From: Wallemia ichthyophaga EXF-994
Lineage: Eukaryota > Basidiomycota > Wallemiomycetes > Wallemiales > Wallemiaceae
NCBI RefSeq assembly: GCF_000400465.1
Contig: NW_008806283.1
Location: 310,001 to 374,000 of the forward strand
DNA: 64,000 bases
Reading direction: 5' to 3'
The notes under the pieces are model-generated. The model saw only the letters and a program-made list of their open reading frames with translations. It made no database searches and was not told where the DNA came from. Shown one piece after another: positions 43,801 to 53,837 of this stretch. A program made the translations under genes and the position numbers. Each line of letters opens with the position of its first letter. Within the stretch, counting starts at the first letter, position 1.

Positions 43801-44559
43801 TTGTTACCGTCAAGGATCATGAGAAGGACTTGTTCAGGGGAATCTGGGTGGTGTTCGGATAGACCAGCTACGCTAATTTTATGACCAGCGCTCTCCTGCA
43901 ATGCCAGACCAGAACGCGGTGCTTTTGAGTCAGGTGGAGCGAGCAAATCGCGTATCATTTCGTTGTAAATCTCGAGGTAACTGAGGCTGATTTGAACGTT
44001 GTGCGTGGATTCAAGGTGGTGGATGCGCGTAAAAAGCTCGTTCATGGTGCGAATGATGATGCCTGGATCGTTTGGAGTGCCGGAGATGGTGTGGGTCTTT
44101 CCACAGCCAGTAGCGCCGTAAGCAAAGACGGTAGCGTTGTAGCCATCGAGGACGCCGTCGATGAGAGGGAGAGTGGAGTCGTGGAAGACGTGTTGTTGGG
44201 TGGTGGGCTCAGAAAAGACGCGATCAAACGCGTATCGCTGGTCTTTGTAGCGTTTCATTCCAGGCCGAGTAAAACCCATATTCTGAAAAGACCGAGTGGG
44301 GTCGTTGTCAGGGGGATCAAAGATGAGTACTCTATCGTCCAAAACATCGATGATACGCCTAGAAGAGCGAACTGGGTGTTTTTGGGGAGTGTAAGAGAGG
44401 GACGCGTCTGAGGAGAATGCGTTGGTGGACAGAGGCTCGATTAAGCCGCTTTCCTTGTTTGTCAGTGGTCTGACGCGTACTGGGATGGCGTGAGAGACGA
44501 AGACGGACAGCAACACTGAGCGCACCGGAGACGGATATGGATGAGTCGGTGGATGTCAT
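40832..44559 (-). CDS. KIP3: Kinesin-8 motor (Kip3/Klp5-6 type)
   Basis: Plus-end-directed, microtubule-depolymerising kinesin. Exons 44559-44526, 44479-43467 and 43420-40832 give 1211 residues. A 46-nt intron joins MTSTDSSISVS to VRVRPLTNKE, the expected start of the motor. Motor motifs: P-loop FAYGATGCGKTHT, switch I NATSSRSHAVL, switch II IIDLAGSERA, then HIPYRNSKLTRLLKFSLGGN and, after splicing, VCVSPFSQHYEDTQNTLKYA. The neck NRAKNIKTKVSKN is typical of kinesin-8. The long tail (about 420 on) includes coiled coil and Ser/Asn/Gly-rich disorder ending KGGRRSLMPSRRGS. It is larger than yeast Kip3 because of the disordered tail. Confidence 0.93.
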
Positions 44560-44652
44560 CGACTTAACACGCGTTTTTTATCTGTATTTCTATCCTCGCT
44601 GTGTCCGCGTGGCAGCGAGATGTAAAGAGATGAATAGACAAATGAAAATAAT

Positions 44653-45180
44653 TTACAAAATTTGTTTGAGTTGGATGAGCGTGGACATGGATACACTCGC
44701 AAGCACGGCGATTCCGGTAAGTCGCTTGATCGCCGGTGTTTTTAATTTGTAGACGATGGACGTTGCTGCGACGGTGCTGAGCGATCCACTGAGATCATCG
44801 ATGGGCCTGTACACGCTGTCCCCCAGGCCCGCTCTCTGGCGCGCCTTCTCTGCGCCCACGCTCCCCAGCACCCACAGCAACCCAATTCCCCCCATCTTAC
44901 TACCATCCACCAAGCCATTCTTCAGGCTCATTTGCATTATCTTGTAATTCTTCGTCTTATTGTAGAAGTACCACCCTTGCACCGTCTTTGGCGCCCTGTG
45001 TGCATTCTCTGCTAAAAACTTTTTACCCGCCAATCTTCCCCCTCTATAGCTCCCAAGCGAGAATCCAACCAGAGAAGCACAAAATACAATTGGGAATGAT
45101 CTTTCTGGGATGGTGAGCCTTATCACATTGCTCTCTGTCTCTCTATTCCCGCCTTGTGTCGTCATCGTCGTCATATGCAT
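44653..45180 (-). CDS. Tim17/22-like mitochondrial membrane protein (tentative)
   Basis: Intronless protein of about 175 residues from the first ATG at 45180 (ATGs at 45174 and 45165 are alternatives; the ORF is open upstream without ATG). Hydrophobic segments with small-residue spacing are FPIVFCASLVGFSLGSYRGG, KMGGIGLLWVLGSVGAEKAR, LSTVAATSIVYKL and RLTGIAVLASVSMSTLI. The first two have glycine patterns like those of Tim17/22/23 family helices, and the middle KTVQGWYFYNKTKNYKIM suggests a conserved loop. I suspect a mitochondrial inner-membrane protein, perhaps TIMMDC1-like, but the exact family is not certain. It is tightly packed between the kinesin-8 gene and an ankyrin gene on the same strand. 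Confidence 0.6.
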   Translation of the reverse strand: MHMTTMTTQGGNRETESNVIRLTIPERSFPIVFCASLVGFSLGSYRGGRLAGKKFLAENAHRAPKTVQGWYFYNKTKNYKIMQMSLKNGLVDGSKMGGIGLLWVLGSVGAEKARQRAGLGDSVYRPIDDLSGSLSTVAATSIVYKLKTPAIKRLTGIAVLASVSMSTLIQLKQIL

Positions 45181-45206
45181 ACAATCAATACAATCCCTTC
45201 TCCCTT

Positions 45207-47721
45207 TCACCCCCCATACCCATGCGTAAGCCTATACTTTATCCCCTTCAACAGCTTCGAATAGCGTGGTGTATTCTTGGCTGACGTATGCGATACGTGC
45301 AGAGGCGAGGGTACTTTGCTGTCAAAGTCATTCTGAAACACATCTGTCCGAACACTGTAATGATTCTTCTTTGCTGTGTTGTGACTCTGCCGCAGTTTGT
45401 TCTTCTCGATGGATGTCTGGTGGCGCGTGTTTCGTTTTTCACTTTCTTTGGGAGGCTGAGAGGCGATATGTGAGTCGAATGCGTTGGTTGATTGGGTGAA
45501 CCTGGTTGGGTGGTGTGGTTTGGGTGGATTTTCTGTGTTGGCTGTGTTGGCTGTGTTGGCTGTGTTGGCTGTGTTTTCTATGTTGGCTGGATTGCTTGTA
45601 TCACCTGCATTACCTGTATTACCTGCAGTACCTACACTCCTTGCACTCCCTTCTCTGCTCTTCTTCTTGCCTTCCCCATTCATCTCCTCCTCCCGCTTCC
45701 GCGCCTCCCTCTCCAACGCCAATGTCTCGCCGTATCTCTGCAATCTCTCCATCAAGTCGTTTTCTTCAACCCCTTCACTCCCTCCGCTCCCCTGTCTGCG
45801 ATTATCCACCGCATTCGGCGCTTTCCCCTTCTCTGCCAGCGTCAGCAACTCTTTCTGCACCCGTTTCACCATTTCCGCAGCCTGCGCTGAGCTCACGCGT
45901 TCTTCCTGCTCTGCCAGAGGCAGCTCCTGCAGATTAGCGAAGCGGTGAGTGTGAGAGGGGTGAGAGGGGTGAGAGGGGTGAGAGGGGTGTGATGAGTGAG
46001 GGTGCGTTGAGTGCAAAGGGTCTGATAAGTGTGGTGAATGTGATTGTGATGAGTGTGTCGACTGATTTATACTTGCACTCCCACTTCCGTTCCCGACCCC
46101 ATTAAACGATGTCGCACTTTGTTGTCGCATCGCCGCCCGTCGTTTCTCCCGTCTATCTGCATGCGCCTCTCTGGCATGCTGTGACTGATTCATCGGTATC
46201 TTAAGTACGACGTCTGCATAATTAGCCTGATTCGCTTGACTCGCGCTCGTGTGCGAGCTGTTGTCGTCTGTTGCTGACAGTTGAGCATTCGTTGAACGCG
46301 TGTTTGTCGTGGATATGGTGGACACCGTGTTGGTGCGATGGCGGTGGTGGAGTGGTTGTGGTAGTGGTAGTTGTGGTGGTTGTGAGTGTGAGTGTGCTAC
46401 GTCATTGTCTTGTATAGCATGGCTAGTACTGCCAGCACTCCCACCACCACTCACACTCACACTTCTACCATTGTTATTCCCGCTCACCTCCCTCACCCGC
46501 TCCCCTTTTTTGAGAGGTGACGACGGCACTGAGGTGTTGGGCGATAGCGACGAGTTGCTGTTGGAACGCGCTCGAGTTGCATACTCATCTCCATCTCCTC
46601 CATCGCTCAAGGTTTCCTGTCCTTTCCCTGCATCTGTCTTGGACCTGCTGAATAGACTAGCGAGGGACTGCTTGCTCACTAGCCGTCTGAGGCTGTGTTG
46701 CGGTGGTGGCTGTGGCTGTGATTGTGATTGTTGTTGTTGTTGTTGTTGCTGCCCATTATCGTGATTAAGGCTAATAACCTCGTTTACATTCTCTGATGAG
46801 AAGGTTTCACCTGCTCGATTCAAGTTAAAGCTCTCTTTGATGGGTGTGTGAGGTGCTTGTGCGTTTGTTTGTGGTGTTTGTGGTGTTCGCGGTGATCCCA
46901 GCGATCCCGACGAGCTACCCCCTTCGAGTACATTAGCGAGGCTCTCAGAATGGCTATAACGCCTATTCCTATTGCTCCTTCGAATTGAGCTGGTAGAATT
47001 CCTAATCGTCGACGACGACTGTTCGATGATCGATGGGAGGGATGGTCTGCGATGTTTAGACTGCTCTTCACGCACTATCTTATCCTCCAATGCGTCAATA
47101 GCCTCGTCTGGCGTTTGCGACGTCTTCATAGTGTGATTGACGAGCAAGTGAACAACATCCCTGAAACCGCAGTGAAGAGCGAGTGTAGCTGGAAGCTGAC
47201 CATTCTTGTCGAGCCTGTTGCTGTCTGCGCCGTGTTCTAACAGCGTGATGACGATAGCGAGGTGACCACTGCCAGCTGCATAGTGAAGCGCTGTGGAACC
47301 CGTCGTGCCTGGAGATAGATCCGTGTGGGAGTGATGGAGATGAGATTCTTTGGGTGCGCCGATATTCTTTGCTAGTCGCGCCGCGTTTACATCCGCGCCG
47401 GCATCAATCAACATTTTGAGGACATCCTTGGAAGCGGCAAGAGCAGCGGCGTGTATTGGGAGAGTACCTTTATAAACGCTATTGACTGGTTGTCCGTTAC
47501 GCAACGCAAATGCAGCTGATCCAACGTCATTGGAAAAGGCAGCTTGATGGAGATTTAGATTTGTGTCTAGAAGAAATCAGCAGCTGCTAAACACACTCAA
47601 ATAAACTCATCTCACACTCTGTAACCACGTTGTACTTTGCTTCGATTTTATTCAAATTTCTCATTTTACCATCCTCGCCGTTCTCCACCAAGATATTTAG
47701 CAGGTGAGATAACACTTCCAT
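45207..47721 (-). CDS. Ankyrin-repeat protein with long disordered tail
   Basis: Exons 47721-47607 and 47566-45207 (intron 40 nt, donor GTTTAT) give 824 residues. Three to four ankyrin repeats occupy about 40-165: NLHQAAFSNDVGSAAFALRN, LPIHAAALAASKDVLKMLID, TALHYAAGSGHLAIVITLLE and LPATLALHCGFRDVVHLLVN. The rest is low-complexity: Ser/Asn/Thr and Gln runs, an (HPS)n tract, an (NTA)n tract and a basic coiled segment (ERREKRRAAMRQQ). Ankyrin repeats mediate protein binding; no catalytic domain is seen and I cannot name a function. The intron fits the frame but its donor is weak. Stop lies 27 bp upstream of the next gene's start. Confidence 0.78.
45532..45576. repeat. 9-nt tandem repeat, about five copies
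   Basis: Near-perfect copies of GCTGTGTTG inside the ankyrin gene, encoding Asn-Thr-Ala repeats on the minus strand. Three central copies are identical and the outer ones differ by one or two bases. A likely site of length variation between strains. Confidence 0.85.
45952..45987. repeat. 9-nt tandem repeat, four perfect copies
   Basis: Four identical copies of GTGAGAGGG, encoding a His-Pro-Ser array on the minus strand within the ankyrin-protein gene. Flanking bases keep part of the unit. Perfect identity suggests recent slippage. Confidence 0.9.
46728..46749. repeat. TTG/CAA run encoding poly-Gln
   Basis: Seven or so consecutive TTG triplets on the plus strand, read as CAA glutamine codons in the ankyrin-protein gene on the minus strand and followed by alternating Ser-Gln and Pro-Gln codons. 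Confidence 0.8.
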
Positions 47722-47872
47722 TTTAGGCGATGGGCGTGAACAGGCTGAAATTATTTTTTATTTCCCCAAACTCACAAGGCACATCTCACAGGCACAGCGC
47801 ACTCTTCATTGATGCCGATATTACGTTATCCTGTTATCATAAGTAATATTTAATTCCCGTGATTCACTAAAA

Positions 47873-47880
47873 TGACGTCA
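47873..47880. promoter_or_regulatory. Perfect CRE palindrome TGACGTCA
   Basis: The full ATF/CREB-type palindrome sits about 150 bp upstream of the ankyrin gene start, in an intergenic region of about 280 bp. Fungal ATF/CREB-type bZIP factors bind this sequence. A second copy at 37176-37183 lies between two convergent gene ends and is less likely to act as a promoter site. Confidence 0.45.
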
Positions 47881-48000
47881 TTAAACTTATTTACATTTAT
47901 AGAAACTTTACATAATTTCGGAAGCAACCAGGGGATTTGTTGAGTTTTTAGTGCGTTTATCCAGTGGTTAGCGGGTGCACTCGGGTGTAATCGGGTGTAC

Positions 48001-49171
48001 TCAATAGCTGCTCTTATTCTTCAATTCCTCTCTCTTCTTCCTCTTGTCCTCCTCCTTACACCTCTCCGCATCCTCCTTGCCGCTTCTCATCCTCGCTGGA
48101 TGTCCTTGGGGAGAAAGATATGTTGGGAGGACGTCATGCACACTCCTAGGCTGTACACCTGCAAAGTCCTGCAGCAGCTCCCTAAAACTGGCCTGATCAG
48201 CACCTCTCTCGTGCTGTGGTGTGACTATCTGCACAATGGTTAGCGACGCGTGAGCCAATTCACTCCACCCACATTGTTGCTCTTCAGCTGCTCCACCTGA
48301 TCACGTGTGATTGATAACAGCGCTGGTACCGGCAGTCTCTCTATGATCCCCGCCTGCATTTTCGCCACCAGCCACGGTATTGGTATGATAGCGCGGCTGC
48401 GACCATTGTAATTAAGCACTAATTCCATAATTTGTCGATATGTGAACACTAATCCGGTCATCAGTCGGTTATTAAGTCTCATCCCCCAATTACTCACCCT
48501 CAGGCCCACCAGCTTCTATCGTTTTCCCATTCACCCGCTCGCCTATCTGGCCATCTTCCACTGCACTCGCTGATACAGCGACCGCTTGCGCCACATCTCC
48601 AACGTAAACCGGCTGAAACAGTGTCTTGCCGTCGCCGAAAACCGGCAGGAACGGCAAGTACTTGGACAGAGTGCTGAATCTATTAAAGAAGCTATCGCCC
48701 GATCCGAATACCAGTGATGGTCGTATAATAGTCGCATTCTTGCACTCCTTCCTCGCAGCTTCTTCGCCTTTCGCTTTGGTGAGCGCATAAGGCAGCCTGG
48801 AATTAACATCTGATCCAATGGCTGATATTTGTATATACGCCGATGCATTCTCTGATGCTGCCTGTGCCGCGTTGTGCGCTCCCTCATGCTGCACCTTGTC
48901 AAACACCTGTGGCGAGGCTTGCAACAGTCCAACCGTATTTATCACCGTATCTGATCCTTTCACGGCACTGCGAACCGTCTCTATATCTGTCACATCCACC
49001 TTTGGCGTCGTTTGCCGTGATCCGAGGTTTACCGTGGCTTCTGGGAATCTCCCTCTCAGTGCTTGAGCTATGTTGCTGGCTGGCGTTGATTATTAGATCT
49101 TTCTCTGAATGCACCACCTCCAGCTTACCAACGAAGCCTGATCCTAGTATTGTAATTCTCCTGCCCGTCAT
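48001..49171 (-). CDS. NDUFA9-like NAD(P)-binding mitochondrial protein
   Basis: Atypical short-chain dehydrogenase of the NDUFA9/YLR290C-like group. Exons 49171-49129, 49079-48498, 48448-48273 and 48228-48001 (introns 44-49 nt) give 342 residues. The Rossmann start ITILGSGFVG, then ASNIAQALRGRFPEA, KVDVTDIETVRSAVKGSDTV, INTVGLLQASPQVFDKVQHE and YIQISAIGSDVNSRLPYALT with K two residues on (the YxxxK region). ATIIRPSLVFGSGDSFFNRF and FQPVYVGDVAQAVAV are hallmarks shared with bacterial NDUFA9-like proteins. It could be the complex I 40-kDa-type subunit or a Coq11-like coenzyme Q assembly factor; I cannot decide. The C-terminal 30 residues are basic. Confidence 0.82.
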
Positions 49172-49339
49172 GATGGAATGAGAAGACGTACGTCATACGT
49201 ATGCTCCTACAACGCAATCGGCATTCACTTATTCATTAAAATCTAGAATCATGCAAACTTATTCATCATGCAAACTTATTATCATACGCGTATCACAACA
49301 AAGTAAAAGCGAGAAATTTTTCCGTTGGAATTAGTCTTG

Positions 49340-52300
49340 TTAAATATACTTTTTCAGCTTCTCGCTTGCTCCATCAGAACCACTCTTTCCAAGTACTCTG
49401 TCGGTAGTCTTTTCGTCAAACTTGGACGCTTTGATGAGACAACCCATGAACTCGTATGCGTTTGGCACATCGATTGCGATATCTTCAATAAACTCCATCA
49501 TGTTTCCGATTTCGCTTTCTAATTGAGTTTGTTCGACCAACTTATCATCGACTGCCGCCGCAATCAACTCTGCCGTGAGCTCAACTGTCTCCTTCTTCCC
49601 ATTCAACGACCGATCAATAAGCTGCTCGATCAGCTTTGGTTTGTGTTCATTAGGGAGCTCCTTAAATGACTCTAATCCTTCTGACACTTTCTTGAGCGAG
49701 TAGACTGTGTTGCTATGTGTTAGCATATCACTACTGCGCAAATGTTCTCACTTACACTCCTCGATCATTGTCTTAACCATCTGCTTGGCTTTATCATCAC
49801 TAATTTCATCCTTGCCTCCTGATGCTGAAGCTGGGGTTTCATCCTGCTCCTCCTCAACATCGCCCTTCGTTGCTGAACGTGGAAGCAAGTTGAGCTTCTT
49901 CCTCTGCGGCTGCTCTTCATTCTGAGCCTGGTCTTGAGCTTCAAGCAGACTGAACATGTTACCACTACTGTTTGTTCTGCTCACAGCAGGTGACTTGCCC
50001 TCAGAAAGCATAGGCGAGGCCAATCCAGAAGGAGACGCTCCACCAGATCCTCCTTGTCCTCTACCGCCCTTCTTAGTAAAAACGCTAGTAGGACCGAACT
50101 GCGATGGTTGCTGTTGTGATTGTTGTCCGCTAGCACCGGCACCAGTACCAGTACCAGCGCCCGCAGCTCCACCCTTTGAGGAGAATTGTCCAAATTGGCT
50201 GAGGTTTCCCGATGGTTGTGATGCCTTCTGTCCACCACTACCACCACCAGCAGCAGCACCACTGCCGATCGTGTTCCATCCATCTCCTCCTCCCTTCTCC
50301 TCTTGCACTGGTGGTCCTCTTGGTTGACCTCTCCTCGATGGCCCGCGCGAGCTCTCTTGTCTCACTGGTCCACGGTTCGATGTGCCTCTGCTCAGTGCAA
50401 TGTTGGCATCGGCTGCAGATTGCGCTCTCTGGTTCGCGGCATCCTTGTGGATCTGCGCAATAGACTTTGGTCCAGCGTCCTTATGTCTGGTTATCCAGTT
50501 GTGTGTGCGCAATTCTATCACGTCGATCAACATGAAGCGCAATCTTGATGATGTGTTTTGATTTTCTACAATACCCTCCATACGTGAGAAGTACGCATCC
50601 ATATTCTTCTTTGCTTCTGGCGTTTCTAACAACCCACCAACTGTCGTCATCAACTTGGCGAGCGATTCAATATCATCTTCTTCAACGTCTTCACCTTGCC
50701 TAGTCAAGAGCTGCATAATACAAAGATGCATGACCTTTGATGTGAGCAGTGTGAGCTTGAAGAGTTCACCAATGAATCTAATCAATCCCAAACCTCTACG
50801 CTTGGCCTTCTGAGCAGCGTAGTATTCATCAGAGAGTGTTTGAGCACTAGAACGTGTTAGCTTTGCTCATTATCTGTTGAAGCAAAAAAAAAACTCACTC
50901 AGCCTTTGGTTGTCCACCCTTGGCAACATCAGCCTCGGCTTCCTCGTTAGCTTGAAGTTTAGCGTGGTCCTCAGCCATCTTCTCAGCAGCTGCTTTAGAT
51001 GCTGCCTCCTTGTCTGACCAGCCCTTCTCAAAGTCTTCTTGACATCTCGTCAACAAGTACTTTCTGAATAAGCGACCACCTGTCGTTGTACTTGGCTGAT
51101 CCTTATCTGAGATATGCTCCGACAACTGATCGTACATCTTGCGACAGAGTCTGGCGTACATCTCAGACCACACAGCCTCATCAGTTGCTTTTTCAAAGAC
51201 CAATCTAATAACCAGTCTAAGCGTCCTACCGTCATCTTCCGTCTCGGACTTGTTGGCGTATGCAATCAATTGGTTAGAGATTGAATCAAACTTCTCAATT
51301 GTAAGCTTGTTGAGCAAACCCTTAACCTTCTTTTCAATAAAGGCTGGGTCATTCTCATCAACGTTGAGGCCTGGTCTGACACCTTGTGATCTGTTCTTGA
51401 TAGCTTGAGGTGTCCATGCATTTTCACTCTTCTCAAGTGGTGCTACTGAACCGAGGGCATCGGCAAGTGGTGTAGATGACTGACCACCTCTGCCATCACG
51501 TTGCTTGCCACGCTGCGATCTATTCCTACCACCGCCAGAGGCCTCCCTGGCCATACCACGGTGAGATGAATTAGTTCTTGACATTGGCTGACCAGCAAAT
51601 GCACCAGCTGCCTGTGATCTAGCGAAACGCTCAGCGGAAGAAGTACCTCTGGATGAAACATCAGAGAATTGACCAAATCCTCCTTGCTTTCCGAATCCTG
51701 ATGAGCGTCCCATACCACCTCTGCTGCCTTGTCTGCCTGATGAAGATCTTCCACCGAATCCCATACCTTGGTCAGGTTCCAAACCAATCGCATCAAGTGA
51801 TGGCATACTAGCTGGCTTGTCTGTAAACACAGACATGAATTGCATCAAGAAGTCCCTGTCGTAGCGGAATTTTCCAGGACGTGCTTGCTTGTTAAGCTCT
51901 GCATTTGGAGACTTGATATCGCCAGGGTAGGAAACCTTGTTGAGGTCGTCTATTCTCCTAGCAGAGCCAAGTGCTTGTGAAGGTTTTTGAGAGGATTCTG
52001 CTTGTGGTTGGTCATCCTGAGCTGGAGAGGTATCAGTTTTTGGTAATTGCTTGTCGCTCTCGACAGCAGGGGTTGATACAGATTCTGTGGCAGGGGCAAT
52101 CTTGGAGATGAGTTCTTTCTGTTGTTCTTCCTTAGGGAAGTCTTTTTTGGCGTGATCGAGGGAGGTGGCTGGAGTGCTACCTTCAGTAGCCATCTTTTCT
52201 TCGGCAAGCATGTTGACTTGCTCCTTGGAGAGCTTTTCAGTGTTAGCCTCCTTGAGTGATGGCTTTGTAGCGGCTTCATCTGCCTTGCTCTTTTCTTCAG

Positions 52301-53745
52301 TTGCAGCTTTAGCCTTTGCAGCTTCATCAGCTTTAATTTTCTCTTCCTGCATCTTCTTTTCAGCAGCTTGGGCAGCCTCAGTGGCCTTCTTTTCGTCTTC
52401 TATCTTCTTAGCTTGCTCTTCGGCAGCCTTCTTGTCATCTTCGAGCTTCTTTTTCTCGTCATCGAGCTTCTTTTTCTCATCATCAAGCTTCTTCTTCTCA
52501 TCGGCAATCTTCTTCTCGTCATCCTTCTTCCTCTCAGCATCAAGGTTGGCCTCGTCAGCCAAACGCTTAGCTTTGGCTTCTTCAGACTCGAGTCTGATAG
52601 CAGTGCGTGGAGGAGGCTTTACGTAAGCTGAGGGCTCAGGGGCAGCAGCCTCAACTGAAGCTATCGAAGGAATAGACGAGCTCTGGCGCTGGTGCTTGAA
52701 GTTGCTCAGGTCAATTTTTTCACCTTGAGCATTAGAAATCTTTATAGCAGCGCTCTTCCTCTGCGGCATGGCGAAAGGAGCAGCAGAAGGAGACATAGAG
52801 GAGCCTGGTGGAGGGGAGGTGGCAGATTGTGGAGGGGAGAAGATTGGAGCGTTGGCTGAAGGAGTGAAAGGAGGCCTTGGAGAGGTGGTGGAGGAGGGAG
52901 CACGTGGAGTCGCTGGAATGGTTGGGGGGGAAGGACCATTCCTAGAGCCAGTAGAACCAGGCAGAGAGACTTGAGGAGCAGAAGGACTGGTTGGTGGCAA
53001 GTGCTGTGGAGGAGGATGTTGGGGTGGGTGCTGTGGAGGGTGTTGGGGGTGCTGTGGGTATTGAGCCCAGCCAGTGGGTTGCACTGGAGCAACGTAGTAG
53101 CCCTGCATGCTTGGATCGTAGTAGCCAGTGCCGTAAGCAGGCTGGAAGTAGGGTTGTGGATTGAGCTGCTGGTGGTGTGGCTGAGGACTGCGCTGGTTCT
53201 GGGGAGGTTTACCAACATTGCGTGGCTGGAAAGGCTGAGGTGGTCTATAGCTCTGTTGCTGTGGATTAAAGGGCTGTGCGTTCAACCTGAGGCTATCGGC
53301 CGAGTTACGGTGGCTGCCACCGTTTTGAGAAGGCTTTGATTGAGCAGCTGGGTGTTGTGGGGGTGGATGCTGCTGTGGTGTTTGCTGTGGTTGCTGCTGC
53401 TGCTGCTGCTGCTGCTGAGCCCCGCCGCCGCCAGTAAAGAAGGCGTGGGGATTAAATTCCTTCTTTGGCTTAGATTTTCCTTCTCCGGCTGTGAATTGTG
53501 TATAAGCATTGAATAGAGATATCTGGGCGAAACTCACCAGCTTTTGGCTGCGATGGAGCTGGTTGTGAGCTCTTATTGTCCACAGCCTCTTGGGACTGCG
53601 TGGGCTGGTTGGGCTGTGGAGCTGCCTGCGTCGTCTGCGTAGATCTCGGCTGCGTCGGTGGCTGCTTCTCAAACTGCCCCATCTCTCGTTGTTGCTGTTT
53701 AGCTTTGGCTGCAGCCGCATAATTAAACTTTGGCTGGTTCGACAT
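49340..53745 (-). CDS. TIF4631: Translation initiation factor eIF4G
   Basis: Scaffold of the cap-binding eIF4F complex, linking eIF4E, eIF4A and poly(A)-binding protein. Exons 53745-53538, 53488-50899, 50846-49756 and 49704-49340 give 1417 residues. The N-terminal half is Gln/Pro-rich with a poly-Gln tract. Next comes a long charged helix (DDEKKKLDDEKKKLDDEKKK-type repeats, about 430-560). A probable eIF4E-binding region (YDRDFLMQF near 675) and Gly/Arg stretches follow. The MIF4G domain has KVKGLLNKLTIEKFDSISNQ, YARLCRKMY and, after splicing, YYAAQKAKRRGLGLIRFIGE with LFKLTLLTSKVMHLCI. A helical MA3-like C-terminal domain follows after a Ser/Gly-rich linker. Introns are 49-52 nt. Confidence 0.94.
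53392..53416. repeat. CTG/CAG triplet run encoding poly-Gln
   Basis: Eight consecutive GCT/CTG-phase triplets, read as CAG glutamine codons in the eIF4G gene on the minus strand. It sits in the Gln-rich N-terminal region and is a likely length polymorphism. Confidence 0.85.
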
Positions 53746-53837
53746 AGCTAAACCTTTTTAAAACTTTAATTTACAACTCTTGGTCGTTTTGGTTAGATTC
53801 ACTGCCTTTTGCTGATTATAAATAAAAAATTCAACAA
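53746..53837. promoter_or_regulatory. Very short bidirectional promoter, eIF4G / COG1
   Basis: Only 92 bp separate the ATG of eIF4G (minus) from the ATG of COG1 (plus). Two abundant or essential genes therefore share a minimal AT-rich promoter, and their 5' leaders must be very short or overlap. Confidence 0.5.

Noticed and set aside
45484-45948. Cys/Trp/Val-rich plus-strand ORFs opposite the ankyrin gene
   Set aside because: Antisense shadows of the NTA and HPS repeats; repetitive composition and no domain.
46300-46764. 154-codon plus-strand ORF ending in a poly-Cys tract
   Set aside because: The Cys run is the antisense reading of the CAA poly-Gln codons in the ankyrin gene.
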